DNA of 54,381 nucleotides, from the NCBI GenBank assembly GCA_002812745.2, contig NCSJ02000292.1, forward strand, positions 1-54,381, in the 5' to 3' direction. A model generated the notes under the pieces. That model ran no database searches, had not been told where the DNA came from, and saw nothing but the letters and a program-made list of their open reading frames with translations. The position numbers and the translations under genes are program-made. Shown here piece by piece: positions 24,201-35,578 of the stretch (the first letter of the stretch is position 1; each line of letters opens with the position of its first letter). This DNA comes from Scytalidium lignicola (lineage: Eukaryota > Ascomycota > Leotiomycetes).

Positions 24201-26990
24201 TTCTCTCATCTCTGAAGATCCTGCAAAGTCCGAGCACATTCAAAGGAAGTCGTCTGGTCGCGGTAAGTCCGAGAAAGAGGACGAGAAACAGAGACAAGAG
24301 ACAGCATTTCCCTAAAATAAACCCCTAGGGACTTGATTCACTTTTTTGGCCGTCGGTCTCGCCATCGTATCGATCGCATCTTATCGTCTCCGTGCTCCGA
24401 CCGTCTTCGATGGTCTCTCTTTTCATGTGCCGGGCTGACTATATCTCATGCCTGCCGTATTACACCTAACCCGCCCCGGGAGTCTGGGTTTTGAGCTCCC
24501 GGGCTTGTCATACACTTCGACTTTGTGTACTCTTTCTGCTTCGAAAAGTGATTAATGGGAGGGGGCTCGGACCGCGCGGCATTCCTCAATGGTGTTTTAT
24601 GATGGGGCGGTCATTTTGTACAGAACCACAAAAAGTTGCTCTTGCGACCAAGGGAAAGGGATTCGGGACTTACTGTTGCAGGAAGGAGGGACGGGAATTG
24701 CAAAGAGGGGTGCGCTGAGGCTGTTCCAAGCTGTGCACATGCACACACATACACACACGCACATACACCGAGATCCCCATCGAAGATCGTAAAGAAAAAG
24801 GGTGGAATGTAGAAGCTGCAAAGAAAGAAAAACCTGGGATTGCTGAAATCTATCATATTTTATAGCCCAAATGTGATGGAAACGGCGCCTGAGACGGGCT
24901 GGGGTCACGGCGCAGGGAGATGCCTGGATCGACGCTGGGATGGTGTTGGTGGGCTCTGGTTTTAGTGAGTGTTTAGTGAGGTGTCTGGGAGTGTAGTGGA
25001 TGTTTAGTGGATTTTTAGCGGTAGTTGCTGTGGTTTGTGGCTCTTAGGCGGGTTTATTAGTGACTGGTGACACCTACAGCGCAAAGCCACGGCCCACTAC
25101 ACGCTACAGCTGGCCGGTGTCAGGCGTCTCTGGCTTCCTACAGGCTCCGTATTTGCTATACGATAAGGCTCGTGTATGTCTCGACCAATGTGAAAAATAT
25201 GGTGAAATTGGAGCATCCGATTGGAGGGAATAAACCATCCATTGGGGCCAAACAGGAAGAAAAAAGAAATGAAAGGAAGATGCATAATTCTAAGAGTAAG
25301 TTGACAGACAGTGGAGATTCTATCTTGTTGGTTGGCTAGTGTGTGGAAGATCTAATCGCGAGATGCTTGCTTGTGAGTGCCGGTGCTGCTTTCGGTGCTT
25401 GCCCTCCTATCCTTTGGAGCCTCCAGCGCCTCGGAAGGCTGCCATAGATGCAAGCCTGGCGGGTGCAGCAGATCGATAGCCTAGCTGGCAGACTGGAACC
25501 TATGGTTCTTAATTTTAAAAGCTCCCCTCTGAGATTGAGATCTGCTTCTGCTAAGCATTCTGGCATTTGCCAATGTAGCACAGATCTATCAAATCCGCCG
25601 CTGCGGGTTTCGTCTGCACTCGTCCTACTGTGCACTAAGACAAGCTGGAGAAAAATGACACTGCGGCCCGTTGACTGGCCGCGGCACGAAGAGAGCACGA
25701 GGGCAAAGGATGGCACACGATGGCTGAGCCATGGTTTACCAGCAGTCCAAGAGTATCCAGGTTTCACAAAGTTTTGTTATCTGCTCACTCGCACGTTGAG
25801 GGAACTCTCTCAATTACTGGACTGGCTTCTGCTCACCGACCACAGTGGGATGTTTCGCGGTGAAAGAATTAGCTCCAGGGAGCCGTGGTGATGTGAGTCC
25901 ACAACCCGTACGAAAGTCATCAGTTGACCAACGGCAGTCACAGTTAGGAACCCTCCCCAACCAACCAACTACTGTACTGTAATACGGTAATCAAGCAGTC
26001 TAGAAGGGATCTACGGTACAGGAAGTACCATGTAGAACCTGCCAAGAAAGGAAGGGCAGGTCCAATCTGGATTGCCCCTATTCCAGCCTGCCAGCATCTG
26101 GCTTGCCACACCCGTTCCTTCCATTACCCCCCACGCCTCGCCAGTAACCCCCCAACTTTCGATGACCGCAGCGACTGCAGCCACCCAATGGAATTCCACG
26201 ATGCCCGTTCGAGAAGGTCGCTTCTCGAACTCTCGACCATCAGTAAATTCCACGATTGGAAGCTCGTGGGTGGGGAGACATGGGAGAGGTTGCGTGGAAA
26301 GTCGATGATGATGCCCTCGTGGGTCATTCTTTTGCCTTGCCGTGATCGCCGGAGGCGGTGGCAGCCGCAGATAAAGGGCGACGTGGAGTGTTGTCATAAA
26401 TGTTCCTGATCTACCGCCATCATTGGCTCCACAGCAGGATGTTCTAGGTTTCGTCGCATGGCTCTTCCTGGCGATCCATTCCATTGTGGTGAGATATCGA
26501 TGCAGCACGTGTCAATGTAACGGGCATCATACGAACTCTCTTTCATCAACTTCATACAAATGTTTCTCTGACTACATCCGCCGCTAGTTTATCCCCGAGG
26601 CTCGGAAACTGATCCTACCGGTTTTCCTTATCATTTCGTTAATACCGTATTAATGCTGGCGCTGCACGCCAGTTCTTCTGTTCGCATAAAATTAATCGAA
26701 AGCACGACCCTGCCTACAACTCATAATACTGTACCACATAGCCCTTTGGGTGATGAACCACGTGATAACAATGCATCGTCGGTGTCATCGAGCACAATCA
26801 TTCGGTTCCTTTCTTCCGCCGTTGGGAAAAGAGGGATAGTGCACGGCACCAGAGGGCCTCGAAACTGCAGCAGAACTGTTGTGTAACTTACCCATCTCCT
26901 CTTGCTTTTCTCCAGTACCGACTTACCCGACCCGGGCACCCAAGCGTGGCCAGCCGGCCCCCCCCCCGAGCGACGGTTCTTTGACGGCGT
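21286..26990. other. Left part of a gene-poor region
   Basis: No gene is supported. The part up to about 23.5 kb is AT-rich with many stops in all frames and could be decayed sequence; I could not assign it to an element family. From 24 kb base composition returns to about that of genes, yet the open frames near 23978-24328, 25448-25891 and 26011-26508 lack recognisable domains. A CA/TG repeat lies near 24736-24766. No complete tRNA cloverleaf was found. Confidence 0.5.
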
Positions 26991-26996
26991 ACGACG

Positions 26997-27245
26997 GTCG
27001 CTTGGCTAGCGACTTCTCATTACCCATTTCCCCCGAGCCTCCGGGGGATCGCCCTGTCAGAACCACACTATTGGGACCGCTCTCCGCAGGCCTCTTCGGG
27101 GGCCTGATCCCCGTACAGAATTGGGTTCCGACACCCCCGCCGCTAGTCAAGCTGCAGCCTCAGGGGGGACCCCTGAAAGCTTGACGGCCACCATCTCAAG
27201 ATGGGAAAGACACCTGGGATGGAGCTTGGCAGCTCATATTCCCAG
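26997..27245 (+). ncRNA. Candidate structured noncoding RNA: cluster of perfect stem-loops
   Basis: At least six stem-loops occur in 249 bases of noncoding, GC-rich sequence. (1) 26997-27002 pairs with 27008-27013. (2) TCCCCCG at 27029-27035 pairs with 27042-27048. (3) 27087-27094 pairs with 27099-27106, closed by a C(UUCG)G tetraloop on the + strand and including one G-U pair. (4) GTCAAGCT at 27146-27153 pairs with 27178-27185 and encloses TCAGGGG (27160-27166) paired with 27170-27176. (5) CCATC at 27191-27195 pairs with 27200-27204. (6) CTGGGA at 27214-27219 pairs with 27240-27245 and encloses GAGCT (27222-27226) paired with 27231-27235. The UUCG loop argues for transcription from the + strand. 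I do not recognise RNase P, RNase MRP, SRP, U-snRNA or telomerase RNA signatures. The ends are arbitrary and expression is unknown. Confidence 0.4.
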
Positions 27246-27871
27246 ACAAAGGGCCATGTTCCAAACAAAACACAAAATGCAGTTTCCAGCCTACCCTTTG
27301 TTTCGACGTAATCTCCCCCCCTTCCAATCGACTGATCGAACCAAAACATATCAGCCCAAGAACTGGCAGAGTATCTACCAATAGACTTGATTACTGATCT
27401 GATCTGATCGATCGCTGCAGGACCTTATCGCTTCTGTACCTTTTACATTAGGCCGGAGCATTTTTTTTCTTCTTCTTTTCTGATGTACATAATTTCGCAT
27501 CGGATACGGTACTAGGGGGGTGGTATGTATGTACGATGGGCTATCTAGATCTTAGGACCATATTGCCGGGTCTAGTAGACAGAATTCGGAATTTTTTGCT
27601 TTTTCCCCATCCATTTTCTAATTGTTAGAGAGCCTAGCTTATCGACATGGTCGGTTCGAAGATTACCACCCTACCTCGCGTGTAATGGACTTTTTCTATC
27701 ACATGATACAGTTGTGACATTGGGGTTACTTCCAACCATCATCGGATAGGAGGGGTATATCACAACAATTTAAGATAAGGATATAGAGGGGGGTTGCACA
27801 ATGTACGTACAGCATGTGCCCATTTTCTACATTCAGATTGACTTTTCATGCTACTACCTTTTCTTGCTCGG

Positions 27872-27896
27872 TAGAGAGAGAGAGAGAGAGAGAGAG
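27872..27896. repeat. GA dinucleotide repeat
   Basis: About a dozen tandem GA units are visible directly in noncoding DNA. Confidence 0.8.
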
Positions 27897-28254
27897 TTAC
27901 TGAACAGTAAAACTATGCTGCCTTGTCACAAAAGGCCGAGAAAAGTATGTGATACAAAAAAGAAGCGGCACAGTACAGTTAACTGTAGCTGGAAACAAAA
28001 TACGCGAACNTTTTTGTCACCGTAGTATTTCAATTATACTTGTCACAAAAATAATATCCAAGGAGATAACTCCGCTAAAAAAAAAAAACTAAAAACAAAA
28101 CGCAGCGTCATCGCGGCGGCACCAACGACATTTACTTTTTTTTTTTCATGCACGATCTCGGCCGGAAGTCCACTCCGTCCAGTCGTAGTCCCAGTTCAGA
28201 AAACATTTAAAAGGCTATGTGGACGTCGAGTCCACCGACCCGATATAATGGAAN

Positions 28255-28274
28255 CCCCCCCCCCCCCCCCCCCC
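28255..28274. repeat. Homopolymer tract of 20 C next to an N
   Basis: Twenty consecutive C follow an N at 28254. The true tract length is uncertain because the N marks a sequencing or assembly ambiguity. The reverse strand would be poly-G. Confidence 0.8.
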
Positions 28275-31200
28275 AAGTTTCTTTTCTTTTATGCCTCAAA
28301 TACCCGAAAGGGAAAATGTAAAAGGAAGTAAGGCTAGAGGAGAGGAGGCCATGGAGCAAAGCATAAGTTCGTTTTTGTACAGTTAAATCTTCCGCACACG
28401 ACGCATGGCTCCTGAAAGAGAATGGCTGTGTTTTTGGGTGTACAAGTAATTACGAGGAGAAGGGTTTCCAGCCGATAGGCGAGAAGTTTGGGGCTGAGTA
28501 ATTGTTTAATCATTTTCTCTAGTTAAGTTACGGCGCTTGGCAAAAGTTTGTATCACACACCAATTCGGAGATTTCGAAGCCCGGTTATGGAATCTGGTGG
28601 TGGTTTGAGATGGCGGTGGGTATGTAGGTGTGCACGGCGTGGTACAGTAGGTGTAGGTTTTATTTCTTTCAGATAAGGTAGGGTGGTACGAAGGCACGGA
28701 TGTAGAGAGGCATGCATGGGTTTTTGCTGTANTTTTTTTTAAACGCGGGGCGTATGGCACAAAGCGAGATTATGCAGAAGGGTGGGTAGTCACGATGGTG
28801 TCTTGGATTACGCGTGAAATAGTGAGATCCTGGGCTTTTTATTGCTTGGAGGCTTGGGGAGAGAAGAGAGATCATCGTTATTTTTGGCCGAGTACTTGAG
28901 TCAGGAAATTGATAGAATTTAGCTTGGAGGAGAGGATTTGGAATCATTGTTGTAGTGGACTGTAATGGTTGTTTGTGTGTACTGTACTGGCTGGATTGCT
29001 TCGTGTTCCCTCAGATTAAGATATGCATATTATCTAGTAGCTTAAATTATAGATTAATACAAACACGATACAGTAACAAGGTAGAAGATACCAGCCACTG
29101 CAGGCAATCACGGACAAGCTTCAAATGCCAGGCATACGTACAGTACCATCGCCTTGGATATCCAAGCTCCTCGCATTCACCCAGGCAAACAGCGTTTCAG
29201 TTGCAGGAGACACACACCCTCCCCAAAAAGGGCCTGGACAAAAATAAGGCGAGTGATCCCCACCACAGCATACCGTTTTTGGTAGAAACCTTGCAGTATA
29301 ATTAGCCTTAGCCCTGTGAATATGATTAATCCTCTACATAACCACAACTTTTTTCCGCTGGCGCTTTTGTGTAGATCCTGCAGGTGAATGACAGAGTGAG
29401 GGGGAGGCGGTGGCAACTGGGATTCATCTTGCGGCTGCATCCGTTCTGGTCCAATCCCGGGTCTTTCCTGTGGCTTGAAAAGGGGTGAGGGTGTCAGTAG
29501 GTGTGTGTGTGGGTTTCAATCGAAATAGACGACGCGAGATGGGCTCGGAATCGGGTAACTCTAATTGGACTACTAATCTACCCATCAAAGGCTGAAGGCA
29601 GGGCAGACAAGTTAGTTTCTCTCTCTTAGTAACAAACTTTCAGCGCTACAAGCACTTCAGACACAAACTTTTGGGAGAGATTTTAGTTGAAATGTGAGAA
29701 ATGATAGATCTTTCTCTTTCGAATAATAGGTGTCCCATAGGTAATATTACTTTACCGGAAGTGGTCATTCTCGGAGATGATGGGTTTTAGTTTGCCACAA
29801 ACTAACTGCCTTGGAATTTTCTGTTTGACCAATTATTCCATAGTCCTTCTTCGCAGTGGACGGATTGATTTCTGGTACTGTGCCTCTTTCTCGCTCTCTC
29901 CTCGTTCGTGCCATTGTGACCCATGTTTAACTATATATTTGTGTAACTATCGAAAATCTTTCGTTTTTCCATCTAGAAGATTGGGTACCAGCCCTATGGA
30001 CGTCTCCCCTGGGCCCAAGCTTGCAGCCGTCCATGCGCGCCGTAGAATTTGCTTTGCGAGAGTGCAGGTGGACTGTGTGTCTGTGTGTGTCGTGTGGCTG
30101 CACTGTGCAACCTGTGATTGACGTCAAAAGTATTGGCCCCCAAAAAAACCATGTCGCGAGAGAGATTATGCACAGTGCTTAATAGACATTAGACAAGACC
30201 TTAGCCTGCAGTAGAGGAATTTGCCATGTTTCAACCCATTAGGAAAGTTCCCGTCCACAGGGAATGGGAATTTTAAGTTTGCGGTAGGAGGCGGTTGGTT
30301 GCATATTAAGTTATCCGCATGCGCGGAGCCAAATTCCGGGGCCGGTGTGCTGCATCGTTACAGCGGTACAAGGGGGGATTTTGATGTGTGGTTCAGCGCT
30401 TTGGCTCATCGACCTGACAGCCCCAGAAGGTAGAAACTCCACTTCTCGCCCCCCAAAGGAGCCAATGCTAAGAAACTAAAAGCCCACCGCCACTACTGTA
30501 CTGCAACTACGAGTGCTTGGACTGGGACGAGATCCCCTTGCATGACCTACTGCACCTACATCGATCGGTGATCTAATTAATGGACCGCAACTGGTACTAC
30601 AGTAGTGTGCTATTATTCTATCATCTGGCAATCCATCTTTTTGTCATATTTCACAAGAGACTGAAAGACTGGGGAGCTGAATTGCTAGACAAGGCATCGC
30701 CTGAAGTCAGCCGGCAATTCTTCTGCCGGGCCCTGATCCTAATCTCTTGCCTTGGAATACTACTGTAGAGTGGACGCGCTCTCCTGCGCCTCGTAGTGGC
30801 TCGAAAAGATTTGCTAGGCGATGTTGATATGTCATTTTCTCACGCATTCGCATTCCCTAGAGTGGAGGGAGAGAGAAAAAAGATGAGAAAGAGAAAGAGA
30901 GAGATTATAACTTATCCCGATATGTCTGTGATTAACGATTGGGCAGAAAGGGAGAAATTGCTAACTAATTTCGGGTTCTGAATCGCATTTTCGCTCGCTG
31001 GCTGCCGCTGTGCCTCGCGCCATGCGCCGAGTCCCGTGGTTCCCGCGAAAAATGTAACAGCACTAGAAGTAGAGAGTGTACACAATCGGACTCGACACTT
31101 TAATTATGTAGCAGTGCAGTACAAGTGCAGTATATATATATGTACCAGTAGGACAGGAGAGGAAAGCCACGACCGCCTTTGTCCTCGATAACCCCCCTCA

Positions 31201-34200
31201 CGAGCTCTAATGCCCTGTTGAAAAGCACCGCGAGAGAACATGGGGATAGCNGGGGGGGCACGTGGGTGGGATAGCAACGGCTACAAGGCACAATGGATAG
31301 ACCTCTCCAGGATAGGGATGACAGCACGCTACGTAGGGAAACAGATTGCGGTGCTACTGTAATAAGCCCACGGATAATGGCGTCAGTAATAGGGTTCTGG
31401 CGATAGGTTTGGATTTTGGCGGGAAGGTGGGCAAGCCCGCCCTTTCTCTGCTACCCGCCCACAAAGCCAAGCCCAGCAAGGTGTTTCTGGCGACCACGAG
31501 ACAGTGATCGAGGGCATGTATTGGGCGTAATGGTTCGTTTCGGGGCGTCCGTACCCACGCTCCATCGTAGCCCATCTAAGCCATCTGGCGTCGCCCGCCT
31601 CACGATTTGTGAGATTCCTTACCCCTCGGTGCCGTAATGATAAGTTGGGGATTGGGGGAATGATGGATGTTGGGAAAATGTGATAATCACCACATTGAAT
31701 CGAGTCATCTTAACAATAATGCTATAAGCCCGGTATCGGGAGAGCGGTGTGAATTGTGTTGCGTAAAACGCACTTTTTATCTTTTACAGAAGTTGGGTTT
31801 GCTGCAGGAGGGCCATCAGGACCGCCTGCCTTACACCTTGCATAGACCAGACAGAACAGACAGCCCACCACCCGCGAAAAAAAGGCCTGTACCGTACAGT
31901 TACTGTCTTGTACACGCCCTGTATCACCGCCTACAAAGTGCAACGCAGTTATGAAATCTCTTTGCGTCACGTCAACAGCTCTATCGGCTCCACACACACA
32001 CTGGCAGCCTCCTCCTCCTCTTTCCCCCACGTAGGAAGGCGATCTCGCACCCCCTCATGGCCGTGGAATTTTGCTATTCGTCGTATAACTTATTTTCTTC
32101 CCTCTGGCCTAGATGTTTTCGTACGCCTCATTTTCCATCCTCCACAAGTTTGATTTACCGTGGGTTTGTTTTATTTTAGCTTAGCAAGATCGGCCTCTTC
32201 CGCGCTGACCGCAGAAGCGCACCCNTTTTTTAGTTTTGCATACAGCTGTTCTAGGTTTGGCTGCACGGGGGGAAGGGCAGGCTGCTTGCAACTACTGTAC
32301 TGTATTGAGCTATCATCCATGGGAGAGCAGAGAAGATGGACCAAAGAACGATGGAAGAGATAGGTTAGAGAGAGATAAACCCCAAGACTCCATGCACAAC
32401 CGATGTAAGTGAAATTCTTTAGTGTTGTGTCTGAAGAAAAGGATCCTAGATCCATGAGAGAAGGGCTGGTATAGTACCGTAGTTTGGTGGTAGCTTAAAC
32501 TGCTCAACTGGGAGGATTTGCATGAAAAGCGAAACACGGTGTAAAAGTAAACCAGGTCTGGCCTTTTGCCGGTCGAAAAAGGGAAAGTCCAATTGTATCA
32601 TCGTGTTTGGTATCTTTGAAGCAGCAATTGCGATGTATCATCCCCTCATTGGAACAAATGGAACGCTGACCGTGCTTCCCATCTCCGATGCTACTGTACT
32701 CGTTCTTCGATCGACTTGTAAAACCTTTTTTGCCTCAAACAATCCATCACTAATTACTGTACAAACAGGCAAACAGTCAATCACCAATCACCAACCAACC
32801 ACAAACCCCCCTTCTCGTAATTATTCACTGGCATAAACATTCAACCAGATCCCCCACAGAAGAGGCAGCAAAGGGCACGCACGCAAGCTTGCAGGACAGA
32901 GGTAGTACGGCTACTGCAACTGCAATCACTGGATCTCGGCCTGGGATGGATTAGTGGAGTGGAGGTGGAGTGGAGTGGAGTGAAGCAAAGAGGGCAAAGT
33001 AGAAAGTGGAAATGTGATCGTGTGTGATCGTGTGGTGTGGATTACTTGTGGATTAGCTTGTGGATGCAGGCTTGCGCTTCCCCCCCTTCCCTTCCCTTCC
33101 CTTGGCTTCCTTCTCGCGCTCGCTCCCGCAGGAAGTGGCCGCTGGGCCCATGTTCCAGAGTCCCAGGATCCCGGTTCCTTGTTCGAATCGAGTCCAAGAC
33201 AAGACACCACTCCAGGGTCGTTGGGTTAAGGGCAGTTGCATTTGCAGTTGCAAGCTACAGCTATAGGTGCAGTTTACAGTTAACTACACTACTGTATTAC
33301 TTTTATGTACTGTGCAGTGTAGTGTAGTGCAGTACAGTGCAGTGCAGTTTGTGTGCCTGCTTAGCAAAGTAAACTCACCGGCACCCAGCCCAAGGCAAAA
33401 TCGGGTCACTTTGGGTTAACCCAGCAAAAGCCGTACCGTGACCGTGACCGGTGAGCCTGAGCAAACCCGTCGCGGAGAGAGAGCCCAGGACAGGACCGTA
33501 CCGCCCTCGAGCACCCCAAAAAAAAAGCTTTTAGCGGAACCCCCGTTGCTCCCCCCGTTCTCCCGTGGCCCAGTGAGCCCTATCAATTCGGCAGCCCACC
33601 CTACTCATCTTTCTTTCGCACTCTCACTCGCTCACTCGACTCTCTCTGCCTGCCCCAGCTGCCCAAACCAGAAGCTCAGAAAATTCTCGCATCTACTGTA
33701 CCGTATGTGCGTATCTCTAGTGAAAGGGCAATTTTTTTTGGGGCTGCTGTCGGCAACCCCAGGTGGGTAGGTTTGCGTCACTGTAACCCTCCGAGGTGCG
33801 TCGTCGTCGTCATGGATCATTTTAGACGGCAACCCGCTCTTCGGGCTGAGATTGTCTACTGTTACGGTACTGTAACTGTACCTGTACTTGTACCCGTCGT
33901 ACTCGGTACGGTACAGTATTACAGTATTCGAAAATGCGAGTCACACAACACTTGAAAGGGAGGCTGGGTGCACGTGTTTTTCTGACAGAATGACAGTTTA
34001 CACTTTTCGTCCACATGCGGGCAAGTTCCAGTTCCAGACCATGCCAGTCTAGGACAGACAGGACCAGCCAGGGCAGCAAGACAGGGGCAGACCAGGCCAG
34101 CTCCTGAATACCGAGCAAGGGGGGCTTGGGGTGCATCGATGATGAGCGCCCCGGGAAACCAGGGCATTCTATCACAATAGGCGACGCGCAGGGAGGAGCG

Positions 34201-34535
34201 GACCGTCCAAAACTACTCGTCGTTTTTTTTATTTGANTTTTTTTTTATTTTAAAAAATTTTGCTTTTCCACATCCCCCCGGTGAAGGAAGTGGCAGGTCC
34301 CTTCCTAGCTCGATTGGGCCGCGGCATTATCCCTGGGGTGCGTGGCTTTACTTGTCAGATGTTTGCATTGAGGCAACATCAAGCCCAAAGCCACAGGCAG
34401 GGCCCGGGAGTGAGGGAAGGCACGACCAGGGGACCTTCCTTCCTTCCCAAGCCATCCAAGCCATCGACCGTAGTTGCCATGTTCCATTTCATCTTTTCAT
34501 GGGTTGGCTTGTTGATGCTGGTCGAACGCTTGTTC

Positions 34536-34600
34536 CTGGCTGCTGGGCTGCTGCTGTGCTGCTGCTGGGCTGCTGCTGTGCTGCTGCTGGTGCTGGCGGC
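34536..34600. repeat. GCT/CTG trinucleotide-rich repeat
   Basis: An imperfect CTG/GCT array (GGCTGCTGCTGTGCTG units) sits in noncoding DNA upstream of the AZF1-type gene. On the forward strand it reads as Leu, Ala or Cys runs in a short open frame that I do not consider a gene. Confidence 0.7.
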
Positions 34601-35578
34601 TTCCTTTCTGCTCACTCTCTCTCTTGCGCCCTTACACCCTTTCCCCCCCCTCTCTGTCTCCCAGCCCAGTCCAGCCCAGCCCTTACCCTTTTCTCCTCTC
34701 TCTCCTTGCCTCTCTTACTCATGCCTCGTTCTGCTCACATTCCCCGAAAGGAACTGACGTGCCAATTGCACATCCCGCGCCACCCTTCGGGACTCAGGGA
34801 TCATCTCTTCCAAACCCCTGGCTGGTGCTTGCCAGGTGGGGGGAGGGGGAAGGGGCGAGCGAGATGGAGCAACGCAACACATCTCTGATCTTTATATGAA
34901 TGCAACCGCGTCTCCATCATCTAGCAAGATCTCCCCGATCAGATCTGGGTGTGTAATGCAAGAAACCCCTCCCCTTCTTACATATTTGTGGAGAATCCAA
35001 ATCACCTACCTGGACATATCTTCGACTTGGTCCAAGAGAGAAGGAGTTTTAACTTATTCCTATCGAGAACACAACACAACACAACATAACACAACACACA
35101 CACGCATACACGGATACATACACAGGCATACGCACACGCAAGAAAAATCTACATAACCTGAACTGCCGTTGTTGGATGCTTGGTCTTTGGTGACACGGTC
35201 CCCAGGAACACCCTTCCCTTTTATCATCCACTTTTATCAGGCGGCATAATAAGGATATCGCCAACGTAAGCGGCAGACGGGAACCTCATTCAACGACGCC
35301 CAACGAAACCCGGACGACGCTTCACTTCCACGGCCTGCACTGGAGACAAAATCCTCTTATCCCCATTCTATCTTCCACTTACTTTTTGATACATATAATT
35401 TTTCTTCTCCGAGTGGATATTTGGCTTTGGTTGTGTCTCCTTTTTATTTCCTCGCTGAACGAATTGGGTTTACCTCACGTTTCGTCTATTCACCAGATAC
35501 TACTACTTGCCTTGTCAAACCTCCTTCAGTTGATAAATTTGGCGGCGCTGTTATTCAATCTTCCCACGGCAGTCTTGC
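34601..35578. promoter_or_regulatory. Likely promoter and long leader of the AZF1-type gene
   Basis: CT-rich stretches (34605-34730, 35340-35420) and an ACAAC/CACA run near 35070-35105 precede the coding start. Such pyrimidine-rich sequence is typical of leaders of fungal regulatory genes. The transcription start is not determinable from sequence. Confidence 0.4.

Larger units (their letters stand above)
27246..34530. other. Right part of the gene-poor region
   Basis: No gene is supported over about 7.3 kb. It holds simple repeats (GA near 27872-27896, poly-C at 28255-28274), N placeholders at 28010, 28254, about 28732, 31251, 32225 and about 34238, and many CTACTGTA-like motifs. Open frames are short, proline- or serine-rich where the DNA is pyrimidine-rich, and lack recognisable domains. 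Confidence 0.5.

Noticed and set aside
23978..24328. Open frame of 116 residues on the + strand
   Set aside because: No domain recognised and no splice signals that link it to anything.
25448..25891. Open frame of 147 residues on the + strand in the desert
   Set aside because: No recognisable domain, no conserved motif pattern, and no fitting neighbouring exon.
26011..26508. Open frame of 165 residues on the - strand in the desert
   Set aside because: No domain or plausible splice partner; overlapping frames are open too, as expected of GC-normal noncoding DNA.
27427..27475. Possible U5 snRNA loop (ACCTTTTACATT) with a following T-run as Sm site
   Set aside because: The loop does not match the conserved GCCUUUUACU and no flanking stem pairs.
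34260..34757. Open frame of 165 residues with a Leu/Cys-rich, membrane-like stretch
   Set aside because: The hydrophobic run comes from the CTG/GCT repeat and the rest from CT-rich leader-like sequence.
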